Below are positions 8,916-16,973 of a DNA stretch of 64,000 bases, piece after piece (position 1 is the first letter of the stretch; each line of letters starts with the position of its first letter). The position numbers and the translations under genes are program-made. The notes under the pieces were generated by a model, which was not told the DNA's origin, did no database searches, and was given only the letters and a program-made list of their open reading frames with translations. This stretch comes from Arenibacter algicola (GTDB lineage Bacteria > Bacteroidota > Bacteroidia > Flavobacteriales > Flavobacteriaceae), in the NCBI RefSeq assembly GCF_018860365.1, contig NZ_JAHKPO010000015.1, forward strand, positions 1 to 64,000, in the 5' to 3' direction.

Positions 8916-9838
8916 TATTTGGATTGAACGGTTCTTATAAATATGTCGTTTGCTGATGGAATTGTCTCCATAAAATTGTTGACATTTGCCTTGCCCGATA
9001 AATGGGATAGAAAGGGACCTGTATCATCAGAGGGCAATTGCACCGTAAAATTTAGTTGCAATCCATCGTCTACATATTCCGAAGATAGAATTTCAAATTT
9101 ATCCTTTAGATCCTCCAAGAGTCCGTTGGCGCTTTGTATACCTAGTCCTACCTTATAAATATTATTCCTATATGCTTTTTTTATATCACTAAGTTTGCCA
9201 TCCAATATTTTCTCGGACTTGTGTACCAAGGCAATATACTCGCATAATTCCTCCACAGATTCCATTCGGTGCGTAGAAAAAATTATGGTGGTGCCTTTAT
9301 CCCTTAATTGAAGGATTTCATCTTTAATAAGATTGGCATTTATAGGATCAAAACCGCTAAAGGGCTCATCAAAGATCAGAAGTTTTGGCTCGTGTAAAAC
9401 TGTAACAATGAATTGGATCTTTTGAGCCATGCCCTTGGAGAGTTCCTGTATTTTCTTATTCCACCAATCCCCGATCTCCAGTCTATCGAACCAATATTTT
9501 AACCTGTTTTTGGCATCGGCCTTGGACAGTCCTTTTAACTGGGCAAGATATAGGGCCTGCTCCCCCACTTTCATACTTTTATAAAGTCCCCTTTCCTCGG
9601 GCAAATATCCAATCATAGAAATATGTTGGGCCTGCAAAGGCTTGCCATCAAAGAAAATTGCCCCATGATCCGGATAAATTATTTGATTAATTATCCGTAT
9701 CAATGTGGTTTTCCCAGCTCCATTGGGTCCCAGCAGACCGTAGATACTATTTTTGGGAATTTCCAATGAAACTTTGTTGAGAGCTATATGGCTCCCAAAC
9801 TGCTTGGAAACCTCATTAGCGACCAATATATTATTCAT
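8915..9838 (-). CDS. ABC transporter ATP-binding protein (NatA-like)
   Basis: A 307-residue ATPase. Walker A is GPNGAGKT at residues 37-44, the ABC signature is LSKGMAQKIQ, Walker B is LLIFDEPFSG and the switch histidine is in IIFSTHRMES. The roughly 80-residue C-terminal extension is common in NatA/CcmA-type subunits that partner ABC-2 permeases. It is the first gene of the minus-strand run ATPase-permease-MscS-barrel-regulator. A TATCTTTG -7 box ends 14 nt before the ATG. The assignment as an exporter ATPase is firm; transported substrate unknown. Confidence 0.93.
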   Translation of the reverse strand: MNNILVANEVSKQFGSHIALNKVSLEIPKNSIYGLLGPNGAGKTTLIRIINQIIYPDHGAIFFDGKPLQAQHISMIGYLPEERGLYKSMKVGEQALYLAQLKGLSKADAKNRLKYWFDRLEIGDWWNKKIQELSKGMAQKIQFIVTVLHEPKLLIFDEPFSGFDPINANLIKDEILQLRDKGTTIIFSTHRMESVEELCEYIALVHKSEKILDGKLSDIKKAYRNNIYKVGLGIQSANGLLEDLKDKFEILSSEYVDDGLQLNFTVQLPSDDTGPFLSHLSGKANVNNFMETIPSANDIFIRTVQSK

Positions 9839-9852
9839 GTATGCAATTTCCC

Positions 9853-9860
9853 CAAAGATA
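9853..9860 (-). promoter_or_regulatory. -7 element of the natA-like operon
   Basis: Minus-strand TATCTTTG matches TAnnTTTG exactly and ends 14 nt before the start codon at 9838. Confidence 0.6.
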
Positions 9861-10053
9861 TATAATTGCTATTTAAGAGATAGGCCGGAAATTTATAAAT
9901 TATACTTTTTCACATTATTTAACTATGACAATATTATGAACCGCGGACTACGTAAAATTTCGAAATAAGAAATGCCAAAATACCCTATGCTACAAATAAA
10001 AAATCTTGATAGAAATGGGTTTCAGCAAAAAAACTTACCAAGTTCAACGCTGA

Positions 10054-10400
10054 GATTCCGCCAAGGGGCGGGATTAGTTCAACCAACCATGTTTACTGCG
10101 CTCCTTCGGAGTTTTCGGACATCCCTACTAAGAGATCCCGCCAAAGGGCGGGATTAGTTCAACCGGCCGTGTTTACTGCGCTCCTTCGGAGCTTACGGAC
10201 ATCCCTACTAGGAGATCCCGCCAAAAGGCGGGATTAGTTCAACCATCCAACTTTAATTCGCTTCCCTGAAGCTCTTAAAGTCAGGATTTCACTAACAAAA
10301 CCCACCCGGCATAACGTTAAGATCCCGCCAAAGGGCGGGATTAGTTCAACCAACCGTGTTTATTGCACCCCTTCGGGGCTTATAAAAACGGGGTTTCACT
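10054..10400. repeat. Four-copy intergenic repeat array with two hairpins per unit
   Basis: Units begin at 10054, 10135, 10214 and 10321, so spacings are 81, 79 and 107 bp. Each starts with the hairpin GATCCCGCC-aaa-GGGCGGGATT (first copy slightly altered) and continues TAGTTCAACC. Copies 1, 2 and 4 then carry a second hairpin around cCTTCGg (for example GCTCCTTCGGAGC); copy 3 has diverged there. Copies 3 and 4 are also followed by a shared TTTCACTAA...ACAAAACCCACCC segment. This is the structure of REP/BIME-like elements or a family of small structured RNAs. No transposase is adjacent. What spreads the element is not visible in this window. Confidence 0.85.
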
Positions 10401-10437
10401 AAAAAACAAAACCCACCCTTAACGAATCAAGGATGGG
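10401..10437 (-). terminator. Terminator of the grpE-dnaJ unit
   Basis: On the minus strand CCCATCCTT and AAGGGTGGG form a 9-bp stem (one G-U pair) with an 8-nt loop, followed by TTTTGTTTTTT. It lies about 90 nt after the dnaJ stop codon. Confidence 0.8.
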
Positions 10438-10526
10438 AAAAAAAATTGCTATGAAAAAGAAAATAATACTGGTTTCCCAATATTATCTCAAATATACGTT
10501 TTTTATTTAAAACCGTAATCGCTCTT

Positions 10527-11651
10527 CTAGGAGAACATATCCTTGACCTTTTCGAAGAAAGATTTATCCGATTTCTCGGGTCTAGGCTCAAAATTTTCGT
10601 TGTTCTGCATACGCTCGAAAAAATCCTTTTGCTCCTTATTTAATTCTTTTGGTGTCCAAACATTTACGTGCACCAATAAATCTCCACTGCCATAGCCGTT
10701 TAAACTGGTAATACCTTTTCCTCTTAACCTTAAGATTTTACCGGACTGAATCCCAGCTTCCAATTTAATCCTTACCTTACCTCCAACGGCATCAATCTCT
10801 TTAGAGGTACCTAAAACTGCTTCAGAAATACTAATATAAAGGTCGTAATGAAGATTATCCCCTTCGCGCTTTAGCGTATCGTGCTCTTCTGTCTCAATGG
10901 CCACCAATAAATCCCCGGGAACTCCATTTCCTGGAGCATCGTTTCCTTTGTTGGGTACTTTTAACTGCATACCATCCTCTACCCCAGCAGGAATATTGAT
11001 ACTCACGGTTTCCTCAGAAACCTTTAGTCCATTGGCATCCGCATCACTAGGTTTCTTATCAATAATTTGTCCACTTCCCCCACAGGCACTACAGGTAGCT
11101 GCGGTCTGCATTCTTCCGAGAATTGTATTGGTTATTTTGGTTACCTGTCCACGACCTCCACAGGTCCCGCAGGTTTGATAGGTTACCCCTTCTGCCTGAA
11201 CTTTTCTCCTTACTTTTATTTTCTTTTCAACCCCATTCGCTATTTCCTCGAGGGTCAACTTAACCCTGATTCTTAAATTGCTTCCCTTTACACGTCTTTG
11301 GCCACCACCGCCACCAAATCCGGAAAAGCCACTAAAGCCTCCACCGCCAAAGGCACCGCCGAAAATATCACCGAACTGGCTAAAAATATCATCCATATTC
11401 ATGCCACCGCCGCCAAATCCGCCGCCGCCCTCAAAGGCTGCATGACCATACTGGTCATAACGTGCTTTCTTATTAGGGTCGCTTAATACTTCATAGGCTT
11501 CGGCCGCTTTCTTAAACATTTCCTCTGCCTTGGCATCACCAGGGTTCTTGTCAGGATGGTACTCGATTGCCTTTTTCCGGTAAGCTTTCTTTACTTCAGC
11601 CGCTGTAGCATTTTTCCCAATGCCCAAGATGTCATAATAATCCTCCTTCAT
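10527..11651 (-). CDS. dnaJ: Chaperone DnaJ (Hsp40) with a single zinc centre
   Basis: A 374-residue type I Hsp40 co-chaperone that delivers substrates to DnaK. Residues 1-70 are the J domain with the HPD motif (EYHPDKN). A Gly/Phe-rich segment follows at about 75-115, then a cysteine-rich region, the C-terminal peptide-binding domains and a short tail. Normal DnaJ has four CxxCxGxG repeats forming two zinc centres. Here only two are present, CGTCGGRG and CSACGGSG, corresponding to motifs 2 and 3; motifs 1 and 4 are missing, so only zinc centre II remains. I believe this is a flavobacterial lineage trait rather than damage, since the rest is intact. It lies 9 nt downstream of grpE, and no dnaK is in the window. 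Confidence 0.96.
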   Translation of the reverse strand: MKEDYYDILGIGKNATAAEVKKAYRKKAIEYHPDKNPGDAKAEEMFKKAAEAYEVLSDPNKKARYDQYGHAAFEGGGGFGGGGMNMDDIFSQFGDIFGGAFGGGGFSGFSGFGGGGGQRRVKGSNLRIRVKLTLEEIANGVEKKIKVRRKVQAEGVTYQTCGTCGGRGQVTKITNTILGRMQTAATCSACGGSGQIIDKKPSDADANGLKVSEETVSINIPAGVEDGMQLKVPNKGNDAPGNGVPGDLLVAIETEEHDTLKREGDNLHYDLYISISEAVLGTSKEIDAVGGKVRIKLEAGIQSGKILRLRGKGITSLNGYGSGDLLVHVNVWTPKELNKEQKDFFERMQNNENFEPRPEKSDKSFFEKVKDMFS

Positions 11652-11660
11652 AAAATATTT

Positions 11661-12233
11661 TTAATTTCCAACAACCACTTTTGGATGGCGTATAATTTTA
11701 TCACCCAGTTTAAAACCTTTTTCTACTACATCTACTACCTTTCCTTTCAACTTTTTACTAGGAGCTGGAATTTGGGTGATAGCATCGTGAATTTCCGCAT
11801 CAAAAGCGTCACCTTGCTTGACTTCAATTTCTTGCAGACCTTTATTTTTTAAGGTTTCCTTGAATTTATTGCTTATTAATTCTACGCCCTTGAACATTTC
11901 CTGATCCTCCGATTTGGTAATTTCCTTTAATGCACGGTCAAAATCATCAATAACTGGCAGTAATGACACAATAACTTCTTGGCCTGCCGTTTTAAACAAA
12001 TCCATTCTTTCCTTGGATGTACGTCTTTTATAATTCTCAAATTCTGCAAAAAGACGTAAAAACTTGTCCTTTTCCTTATTCAGATCTTCCTGCAATTGCT
12101 CTTCCTGGCTAAGTTCTTCTCTTTGATCAAAGTCCCCGCCCCCGGTAGATGAACCGTCTTGTTCCGATTCTTGATTCTCTATATTGTTCAGAACATCATC
12201 TTCCATCTCTTCTGTTTTATTTTCGTTGCTCAT
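11661..12233 (-). CDS. grpE: Nucleotide exchange factor GrpE
   Basis: A 190-residue GrpE, which stimulates ADP release from DnaK. An acidic, Gln/Glu-rich disordered N-terminus (1-55) leads into a long coiled coil (about 55-110; FAEFENYKRRT and LLPVIDDFDRAL are family motifs) and the C-terminal beta domain with DAEIHDAITQ, GKVVDVVEKGFKLGDKIIRHPKVVVG. The dnaJ start follows 9 nt after its stop, so the two are co-transcribed. A TACTTTTG -7 box lies 36 nt upstream. I see no CIRCE or sigma-32-type element in front of it. Confidence 0.96.
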   Translation of the reverse strand: MSNENKTEEMEDDVLNNIENQESEQDGSSTGGGDFDQREELSQEEQLQEDLNKEKDKFLRLFAEFENYKRRTSKERMDLFKTAGQEVIVSLLPVIDDFDRALKEITKSEDQEMFKGVELISNKFKETLKNKGLQEIEVKQGDAFDAEIHDAITQIPAPSKKLKGKVVDVVEKGFKLGDKIIRHPKVVVGN

Positions 12234-12269
12234 TTAAAATACATTTATATACTTCCGAATTTCAAATGG

Positions 12270-12277
12270 CAAAAGTA
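12270..12277 (-). promoter_or_regulatory. -7 element of grpE-dnaJ
   Basis: Minus-strand TACTTTTG fits TAnnTTTG and ends 36 nt before the grpE ATG. A housekeeping-type element here suggests heat-shock control, if any, acts through another mechanism. Confidence 0.5.
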
Positions 12278-12315
12278 CTGCCAATTCTTTAAAAATGTCA
12301 TAATGTCATTAAACT

Positions 12316-12347
12316 TTATAAAAAAACATCCGCCAATGGCGGATGTT
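12316..12347 (-). terminator. Terminator of the TIGR01777-family gene
   Basis: A perfect 10-bp stem, AACATCCGCC / GGCGGATGTT at 12325-12347 with a 3-nt loop, is followed on the minus strand by a run of seven T. It lies 33 nt after the stop codon at 12380. Confidence 0.85.
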
Positions 12348-12379
12348 CAGAACTCAAAAAACTATTATGATTATTATGC

Positions 12380-13342
12380 CTATGAAAAAAACTCATTCCG
12401 GTAGAGCGCATCCATAGCCCTATACTCTCCTTTGTCCAAATAAATATTTTCCAATGCCCTGCAAATATTGGGATATATAAAATCAAAACCCGAATCTTCA
12501 ATTTTTTTACTACTTACACGCTGACTGGCAAATAACAAATAGGACATTTCACCTAAAACCAAACGCATCAGTGTTCTTGGAATATTGGGCAGAAACAAAG
12601 GTCTTTGCAAAACTCTTGCAATTTCCTTGGTAAGCTTAACATTGGTCACCGGATTTGGGGCCACCGCATTATAAATTCCCGTTAGGTCATTTGAAATTAC
12701 ATGTAGAAATAACCGGCCTAGATCTTGAAGATGAATCCAAGATTGCCATTGATTGCCCGAACCCATGGCAGCCCCCATATAATATTTTACGGGCTTGGCC
12801 ATTTCCGGCAATGCTCCTCCTTTATCGGACATTACCAATCCTATCCTAATCTTGGCAGTTTGGATATTCAATTTTTCAAAGGCATCTACCTCTTTCTCCC
12901 AAATAGATACCACCTCGCCCAAGAAACTATCATCTATATCTTCTACATCTTCCCTATAATATTGGGAAAGGGAATTGGGGTAAATCCCTATTGCTGAAGC
13001 AGACACTATTGTTTTAATACTATGCGCTCCTACTTTGGATATAGCCCCCAACAAAGTTCTCAGGGATTTTACCCTACTGTTAAGTATCTTTTTTTTATTG
13101 CTTCGTGTCCATCTCTTAGATATGCTGGACCCTGCTAGATTGATTATTGTAGTTACCCCATTGAAGCAATTTGCATCTATTTCATCTTTTTCCGGATTCC
13201 AGTAAAAGCCATTAAAATCCGTCTGGGAAACGATTTTATCCTTATTGGTGGTCAAGTAATTTACCGAGATATTGTTTTGTTTGCACAAATTCACAATTTC
13301 ACTCCCCACCAAACCTGTTGCACCTGTTATCAAAACCTTCAT
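12380..13342 (-). CDS. NAD(P)-dependent epimerase/oxidoreductase, TIGR01777 family
   Basis: A 320-residue short-chain dehydrogenase-like protein. The Rossmann nucleotide-binding motif ITGATGLVGSEI is at residues 4-15, and the family marks include GFYWNPEKDEID, the segment INLAGSSISKRW, and SASAIGIYP where Tyr is the expected catalytic residue. The C-terminal 45 residues (PRTLMRLVLGEMSYLLFASQRV) match the DUF1731 tail of the YfcH/TIGR01777 group. The reaction of this family has not been established as far as I know. It appears to be a single-gene unit ending at a strong hairpin. Confidence 0.9.
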   Translation of the reverse strand: MKVLITGATGLVGSEIVNLCKQNNISVNYLTTNKDKIVSQTDFNGFYWNPEKDEIDANCFNGVTTIINLAGSSISKRWTRSNKKKILNSRVKSLRTLLGAISKVGAHSIKTIVSASAIGIYPNSLSQYYREDVEDIDDSFLGEVVSIWEKEVDAFEKLNIQTAKIRIGLVMSDKGGALPEMAKPVKYYMGAAMGSGNQWQSWIHLQDLGRLFLHVISNDLTGIYNAVAPNPVTNVKLTKEIARVLQRPLFLPNIPRTLMRLVLGEMSYLLFASQRVSSKKIEDSGFDFIYPNICRALENIYLDKGEYRAMDALYRNEFFS

Positions 13343-13472
13343 ACCCTTGCTTTCTTTCTATCAACTTTGATATAAATATATGGGTTTTTAGGATTTAAAT
13401 GATTGAATTTAGTTTAGGTTTAACAGTCCAAGTCCTTGAGATGTGAAGTAATCCATAATAATAGTACAACAA

Positions 13473-14138
13473 TTAAGAAACCTTTAAGGCTCTCAGCATT
13501 TCCCTTTTCCCTGGAGGCCCTGGTAAACGTTCCACAACAAACCCTACAGCCTGCATAGCTCTCCTAACACTTCCTTTGGCCGAATAGGTAACCAACACCC
13601 CATCTTTTTTCAATGCCTTGAACATAATGGCAAAAACTTCCTCGGTCCAAAGTTCTGGTTGCACCCTGGCACCAAAGGCATCGAAATAAATCAGATCAAA
13701 CAGATTAACGTCTGAAATTTCCTTAAAATCGATCTGCTGTTTTATCAGTGAAAAATTGGCCGATATTGGATGTGATTGCTCCCAAGAAGTTTGGTGCATA
13801 TTAAAAAAATGCTGTTCAAAATCCTTTGCATCCAGTGCCCCACTATAGTTTAACTGCTCCAGTTCTTCAGGGAGTACTGGATAAGCCTCTACACCTTTAT
13901 AAGCTATATCCAAACCTAGCTTTTCAGATTCCACCAATGTTATAAGTGCATTCAAGCCCGTTCCGAAGCCTATTTCCAAAATAGACAATTGTCGGTCACG
14001 GAACAAGGACAAACCGTGCTTTATAAAAACATGATAAGCTTCCTGTACAGCACCGTGAATTGAATGGTACTGTTCGTTCCAATCTTCGATCTGAATGGTT
14101 TTGGAACCATCTGCGGTAGTTATGATTTTCCTTTTCAA
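13473..14138 (-). CDS. mnmD: tRNA (5-methylaminomethyl-2-thiouridine34) methyltransferase, MnmD type
   Basis: A 221-residue SAM-dependent methyltransferase equivalent to the N-terminal half of MnmC (DUF752). The SAM-binding motif LEIGFGTGLNA lies at about residues 49-59. Other family marks are the N-terminal EQYHSIHGA, FDLIYFDAFGARVQPELWT and the C-terminal GFVVERLPGPPGKREMLRA. It completes the last methylation of mnm5s2U at wobble position 34. The oxidoreductase half of MnmC is absent, as in other stand-alone MnmD proteins. It begins 1 nt after the stop of the DUF4920 gene, so the two are co-transcribed. Confidence 0.9.
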   Translation of the reverse strand: MKRKIITTADGSKTIQIEDWNEQYHSIHGAVQEAYHVFIKHGLSLFRDRQLSILEIGFGTGLNALITLVESEKLGLDIAYKGVEAYPVLPEELEQLNYSGALDAKDFEQHFFNMHQTSWEQSHPISANFSLIKQQIDFKEISDVNLFDLIYFDAFGARVQPELWTEEVFAIMFKALKKDGVLVTYSAKGSVRRAMQAVGFVVERLPGPPGKREMLRALKVS

Positions 14139-14139
14139 A

Positions 14140-14643
14140 TTATTCTTTTATCAGTATTCCATCTGCCTCAAAAGCATATTTTTTCTCAACCTTTATTATA
14201 GCAGCAATTTCCTCTTCAGATTTTCCCCCATCACGGGCAAAATGTCTTTGGTCCGTTATACTCATTTCTTCAACAAAGGCCAAACCATTTACAATAACCT
14301 CTTTTCCCACTAATTCCTGTGGTACAAAGAAACCATAGTCCTTAAATTTAACCATGCTTACTTCGCCATTCCCCAATTGCAATTTCATCCAACATCCTTT
14401 TGCCTTACAAACCTCCGTTACCAGACCGGAAAACTTGGATACAAGCCTATCTGCTTTGGACATTTTTTCATAATTCCCAAGCATTTCCCCACTACTTAAG
14501 GCGTCGGAATCGTCAAATTGAGTTCCAAAATATTCATAACTCTCGTCAATTAAGGATGTCTTGGTCGGCACCAACGTCTTATTTTGCGCCACACTAGCCG
14601 AAAACACCATAAAAATCACAATCAAAATGTTAAATTGCCTCAA
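14140..14643 (-). CDS. Secreted DUF4920-domain protein
   Basis: A 167-residue exported protein with a signal peptide (LIVIFMVFSASVAQ) and the DUF4920 domain, seen in YFGTQFDDSDALS, the CKAKGCWMKL cysteine pair and the block KDYGFFVPQ...GKEVIVNGLAF. DUF4920 proteins are small Bacteroidota envelope proteins of unknown function whose paired cysteines could bind a metal or form a disulphide. It lies just ahead of mnmD with a 1-nt gap, which probably reflects convenience of transcription rather than shared function. Confidence 0.87.
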   Translation of the reverse strand: MRQFNILIVIFMVFSASVAQNKTLVPTKTSLIDESYEYFGTQFDDSDALSSGEMLGNYEKMSKADRLVSKFSGLVTEVCKAKGCWMKLQLGNGEVSMVKFKDYGFFVPQELVGKEVIVNGLAFVEEMSITDQRHFARDGGKSEEEIAAIIKVEKKYAFEADGILIKE

Positions 14644-14748
14644 AATATTCAGAATTTAAATCACTTTACAAAACTGGGTATTTTTAGACGAAAAAAGAAG
14701 TACTACTAATGATATTTGCTTAATTTTATTGCTTTAAATTAAATCTCT

Positions 14749-15822
14749 ATGCAAACTGTTTCAAATTCAATAATAGTTGAGAAAGTTAAAGACTCGAAAA
14801 TTGATAAAGTAGATTTTGATAATTTATCGTTTGGGAAGTATTTTACAGATCACATGATGGTCTGCGATTATAAGAATGGCGCTTGGGAAACACCAAAAAT
14901 AGTTCCCTATCAACCCATTACGCTTGACCCATCCGCTAAAATTTTTCATTACGGACAATCTGTTTTTGAAGGAATGAAGGCCTATAAGGACAAAGATCAA
15001 AATGTCTGGCTCTTTCGTCCTTTGGAAAACCAAAAACGGATCAACATATCGTCCAAAAGACTTGCCATGCCGGAATTCCCTGAAAATTACTTTATGGACG
15101 GTTTAACGGCACTTTTGAAATTGGATCATAAATGGATTCCAACTGCCGAAGGAAGCTCCTTATATATTAGACCTTTTGTATTTGCGTCTGGATGCGGATT
15201 CCATGCTTCCCCCTCGGACGAATACAAATTTATTATTGCCTGTTCCCCATCGGCCTCCTATTTTGCTGGGAAGGTAAAAGTTTTGATAGAGGAGAAATAT
15301 TCAAGATCGGCGAATGGTGGTGTAGGTTTTGCAAAGGCCGGTGGTAATTACGCCGGACAGTTTTACCCTACACAGTTGGCAGTTGAAAAGGGTTATAACC
15401 AAGTAATTTGGACCGATGACAACAGCCACGAATATATTGAGGAGGCTGGTGCCATGAATATTTTTGTTCGAATAAATGATACTTTAATTACCAGTCCTAC
15501 GAGCGATAGAATATTGGACGGTATAACCAGAAAGAGCATTATAGAGATTGCCAAAGACGAAAACATAGCGGTAGAGGTTAGAAAAATTACAGTAAAGGAG
15601 GTTGTTGAAGCTTCAAAAAACGGTAGTCTTAAAGAAATGTTCGGAGCAGGTACCGCTGCGGTAATCTCCCCTATCGCCACTTTTGGTTACCAAGAAAAGG
15701 ATTATGACCTTCCGGAAATAAAAGATAGTTACGCCTCCATTTTAAAGAAGCGTATTACAGACATACAATATAACAAGGCCGAAGATAAATTTGGCTGGAG
15801 ATATCAAGTGGATATCAAGTAA
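14749..15822 (+). CDS. ilvE: Branched-chain amino acid aminotransferase
   Basis: A 357-residue fold-type IV PLP enzyme that interconverts Leu, Ile and Val with their 2-oxo acids, using glutamate/2-oxoglutarate. Motifs include HYGQSVFEGMKAYK near residue 65, LYIRPFVFASG, and the PLP-binding lysine in GFAKAGGNYAG (about residue 193), followed by WTDDNSHEYIEEAGAMNIF and the phosphate-binding GTAAVISPI. The length fits the eukaryote-like BCAT2 subgroup. It is monocistronic, ending at a strong terminator. Confidence 0.96.
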   Translation: MQTVSNSIIVEKVKDSKIDKVDFDNLSFGKYFTDHMMVCDYKNGAWETPKIVPYQPITLDPSAKIFHYGQSVFEGMKAYKDKDQNVWLFRPLENQKRINISSKRLAMPEFPENYFMDGLTALLKLDHKWIPTAEGSSLYIRPFVFASGCGFHASPSDEYKFIIACSPSASYFAGKVKVLIEEKYSRSANGGVGFAKAGGNYAGQFYPTQLAVEKGYNQVIWTDDNSHEYIEEAGAMNIFVRINDTLITSPTSDRILDGITRKSIIEIAKDENIAVEVRKITVKEVVEASKNGSLKEMFGAGTAAVISPIATFGYQEKDYDLPEIKDSYASILKKRITDIQYNKAEDKFGWRYQVDIK

Positions 15823-15842
15823 TATTAAATTTACACCTATAG

Positions 15843-15884
15843 AAAGCCCTTCTTCTGTAATAAATAGATGAAGGGCTTTTTTTT
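15843..15884 (+). terminator. ilvE terminator
   Basis: Arms AAAGCCCTTC (15843-15852) and GAAGGGCTTT (15870-15879) pair perfectly over 10 bp and are followed by a run of T. The hairpin starts 21 nt after the ilvE stop. Confidence 0.92.
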
Positions 15885-15916
15885 TGATTCAATTGTACAT
15901 CCCAAAATTCGATGCC

Positions 15917-16306
15917 CTATTTTTTATCCAAAATGTCTACCAAGTTGGGCTTAAAATAATTGGGCCCTTTAAGCACTTTTCCATCCTCCCTATAAATAGG
16001 TTTGCCATCTTCTCCCAATTTACTCATATTGCTCCGTTGTATTTCCTCGAAAACTTCCTCAATTTTATATTGCATACCATGTTCCAGTATAGTTCCACAC
16101 AATATATATAACATATCACCAAGGGCGTCCGCCACCTCAACTACATCGTTGTTGGTTGCAGCCTCCAAATATTCCTTATTTTCCTCGTCCATCAAATTAA
16201 ACCGAAGTAAATTCTTATCCTTGCCCAAATCTGCCCTGATCTCTTTGGAAACACCCAACCCAAACGAATTATGAAACAATTCTACCGCACTAAGTTTACT
16301 TTTCAT
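15917..16306 (-). CDS. MazG-like nucleoside triphosphate pyrophosphohydrolase
   Basis: A 129-residue all-alpha protein of the MazG/PRA-PH superfamily. The magnesium-binding pattern is visible as EENKEYLEA (EExxE-like, about residues 41-49) and VEVADALGDMLYI (ExxD-like, about residues 56-68). These enzymes release pyrophosphate from NTPs and often clean up non-canonical nucleotides; the C-terminal GKPIYREDGKVLKGPNYFKPNL is characteristic of a small stand-alone subfamily. The actual substrate is unknown. It is transcribed towards ilvE. Confidence 0.85.
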   Translation of the reverse strand: MKSKLSAVELFHNSFGLGVSKEIRADLGKDKNLLRFNLMDEENKEYLEAATNNDVVEVADALGDMLYILCGTILEHGMQYKIEEVFEEIQRSNMSKLGEDGKPIYREDGKVLKGPNYFKPNLVDILDKK

Positions 16307-16324
16307 TATTGTAATTATTTAAGT

Positions 16325-16332
16325 TAGATTTG
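16325..16332 (+). promoter_or_regulatory. -7 element of the 62-residue membrane protein gene
   Basis: TAGATTTG matches TAnnTTTG and ends 15 nt before the ATG at 16348. It overlaps a TTG at 16330 that could otherwise be taken as an upstream start codon, which argues for the ATG. Confidence 0.55.
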
Positions 16333-16347
16333 CGTAAAAATATAAAT

Positions 16348-16536
16348 ATGTTCAGTACCGGACAATTAATTTTTGCAGGTCTTTTCTTTGTCGCTTTTGT
16401 AGTAATTACTGCGATATCCTATCAAAAAGACAAAAAATTACATGAAAAAAATTACAAAGGCGTTAAATGGGTAGGACTTTTCTTCACATTATTCATAGTA
16501 ATATTATTCCTTATTAAATATTTCCTTAAAAATTAA
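16348..16536 (+). CDS. Small two-helix membrane protein
   Basis: A 62-residue protein of unknown function with two hydrophobic helices (about residues 4-22 and 41-58) separated by a charged loop, SYQKDKKLHEKNYKG. Both ends would lie on the same side of the membrane. The open frame begins at a TTG at 16330, but that codon overlaps the -7 element, so the ATG at 16348 is the likely start. Small proteins of this kind are common in flavobacteria. It is a probable real gene given promoter, hydrophobic pattern and position in an otherwise empty interval. Confidence 0.65.
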   Translation: MFSTGQLIFAGLFFVAFVVITAISYQKDKKLHEKNYKGVKWVGLFFTLFIVILFLIKYFLKN

Positions 16537-16617
16537 CATTTATTTTTGCTTCCCCATAAAAAGAACACCCTCATATAACAAATTGGACTTTTAGAACGTT
16601 TAATGTACGAAATGACG

Positions 16618-16625
16618 TAATTTTG
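16618..16625 (+). promoter_or_regulatory. -7 element of the 58-residue membrane protein gene
   Basis: TAATTTTG matches TAnnTTTG and ends 27 nt before the ATG at 16653. Confidence 0.5.
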
Positions 16626-16652
16626 CGTTAAGTAACTAAATCACTTAGTTGT

Positions 16653-16829
16653 ATGGTAACTTTTTTCAGTATTTTATTAGTTCTTATTGGCATAAACGCA
16701 TTACTTTTTTTAGTTAGTTTTAACAGTAGCCCCAAAAAGAAAGAAAAGTCCGTCAAAAGTATTTCAGAATCTACTACAGTAATCTTCCCCCTAGATTTAA
16801 TTAACTCGAAATATAAGAAGGCAGTTTAA
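16653..16829 (+). CDS. 58-residue single-pass membrane protein
   Basis: A very short frame coding 58 residues: an N-terminal hydrophobic helix (about residues 3-23, FFSILLVLIGINALLFLVSF), a stretch of Lys/Ser, then a polar C-terminus ending KYKKAV. It has no family I can name. Support comes from the exact -7 element, the hydrophobic helix and its location in a 437-bp interval between two genes on the same strand. The short length means this could still be chance. Confidence 0.5.
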   Translation: MVTFFSILLVLIGINALLFLVSFNSSPKKKEKSVKSISESTTVIFPLDLINSKYKKAV

Positions 16830-16973
16830 TTCTTGTCTAAAAGAAAATTAATGCACCTTTGCCTAAATACTATTTTATGGTAGTATTTACAATTACACTA
16901 TGCCCATTATTGAGACCTTTATATATATGATATATTTTATTTACCTTGACCAAGGAATAAAAGCAATATGTAA

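Larger units (their letters stand above)
9839..10526. other. 688-bp intergenic block between dnaJ and the ABC operon
   Basis: No protein gene is credible here; the one open frame of about 60 codons runs through the repeats and reflects their sequence. Reading from the right, the block holds the dnaJ terminator (10401-10437), four copies of a structured repeat (10054-10400), about 90 bp of AT-rich sequence, and the promoter of the ABC operon at 9853-9860. The repeat copies are richer in G and C than their surroundings. Confidence 0.7.

Noticed and set aside
9972-10157. Small frame running through the repeat block
   Set aside because: It is produced by the repeated sequence itself and has no promoter or family resemblance.
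16330-16347. TTG as an upstream start of the small membrane protein
   Set aside because: The TTG overlaps the -7 promoter element, so translation from it would be impossible; ATG 16348 fits.
16830-16973. Possible fluoride riboswitch before crcB
   Set aside because: No conserved riboswitch core or pseudoknot sequence could be found in the 144 bp upstream.
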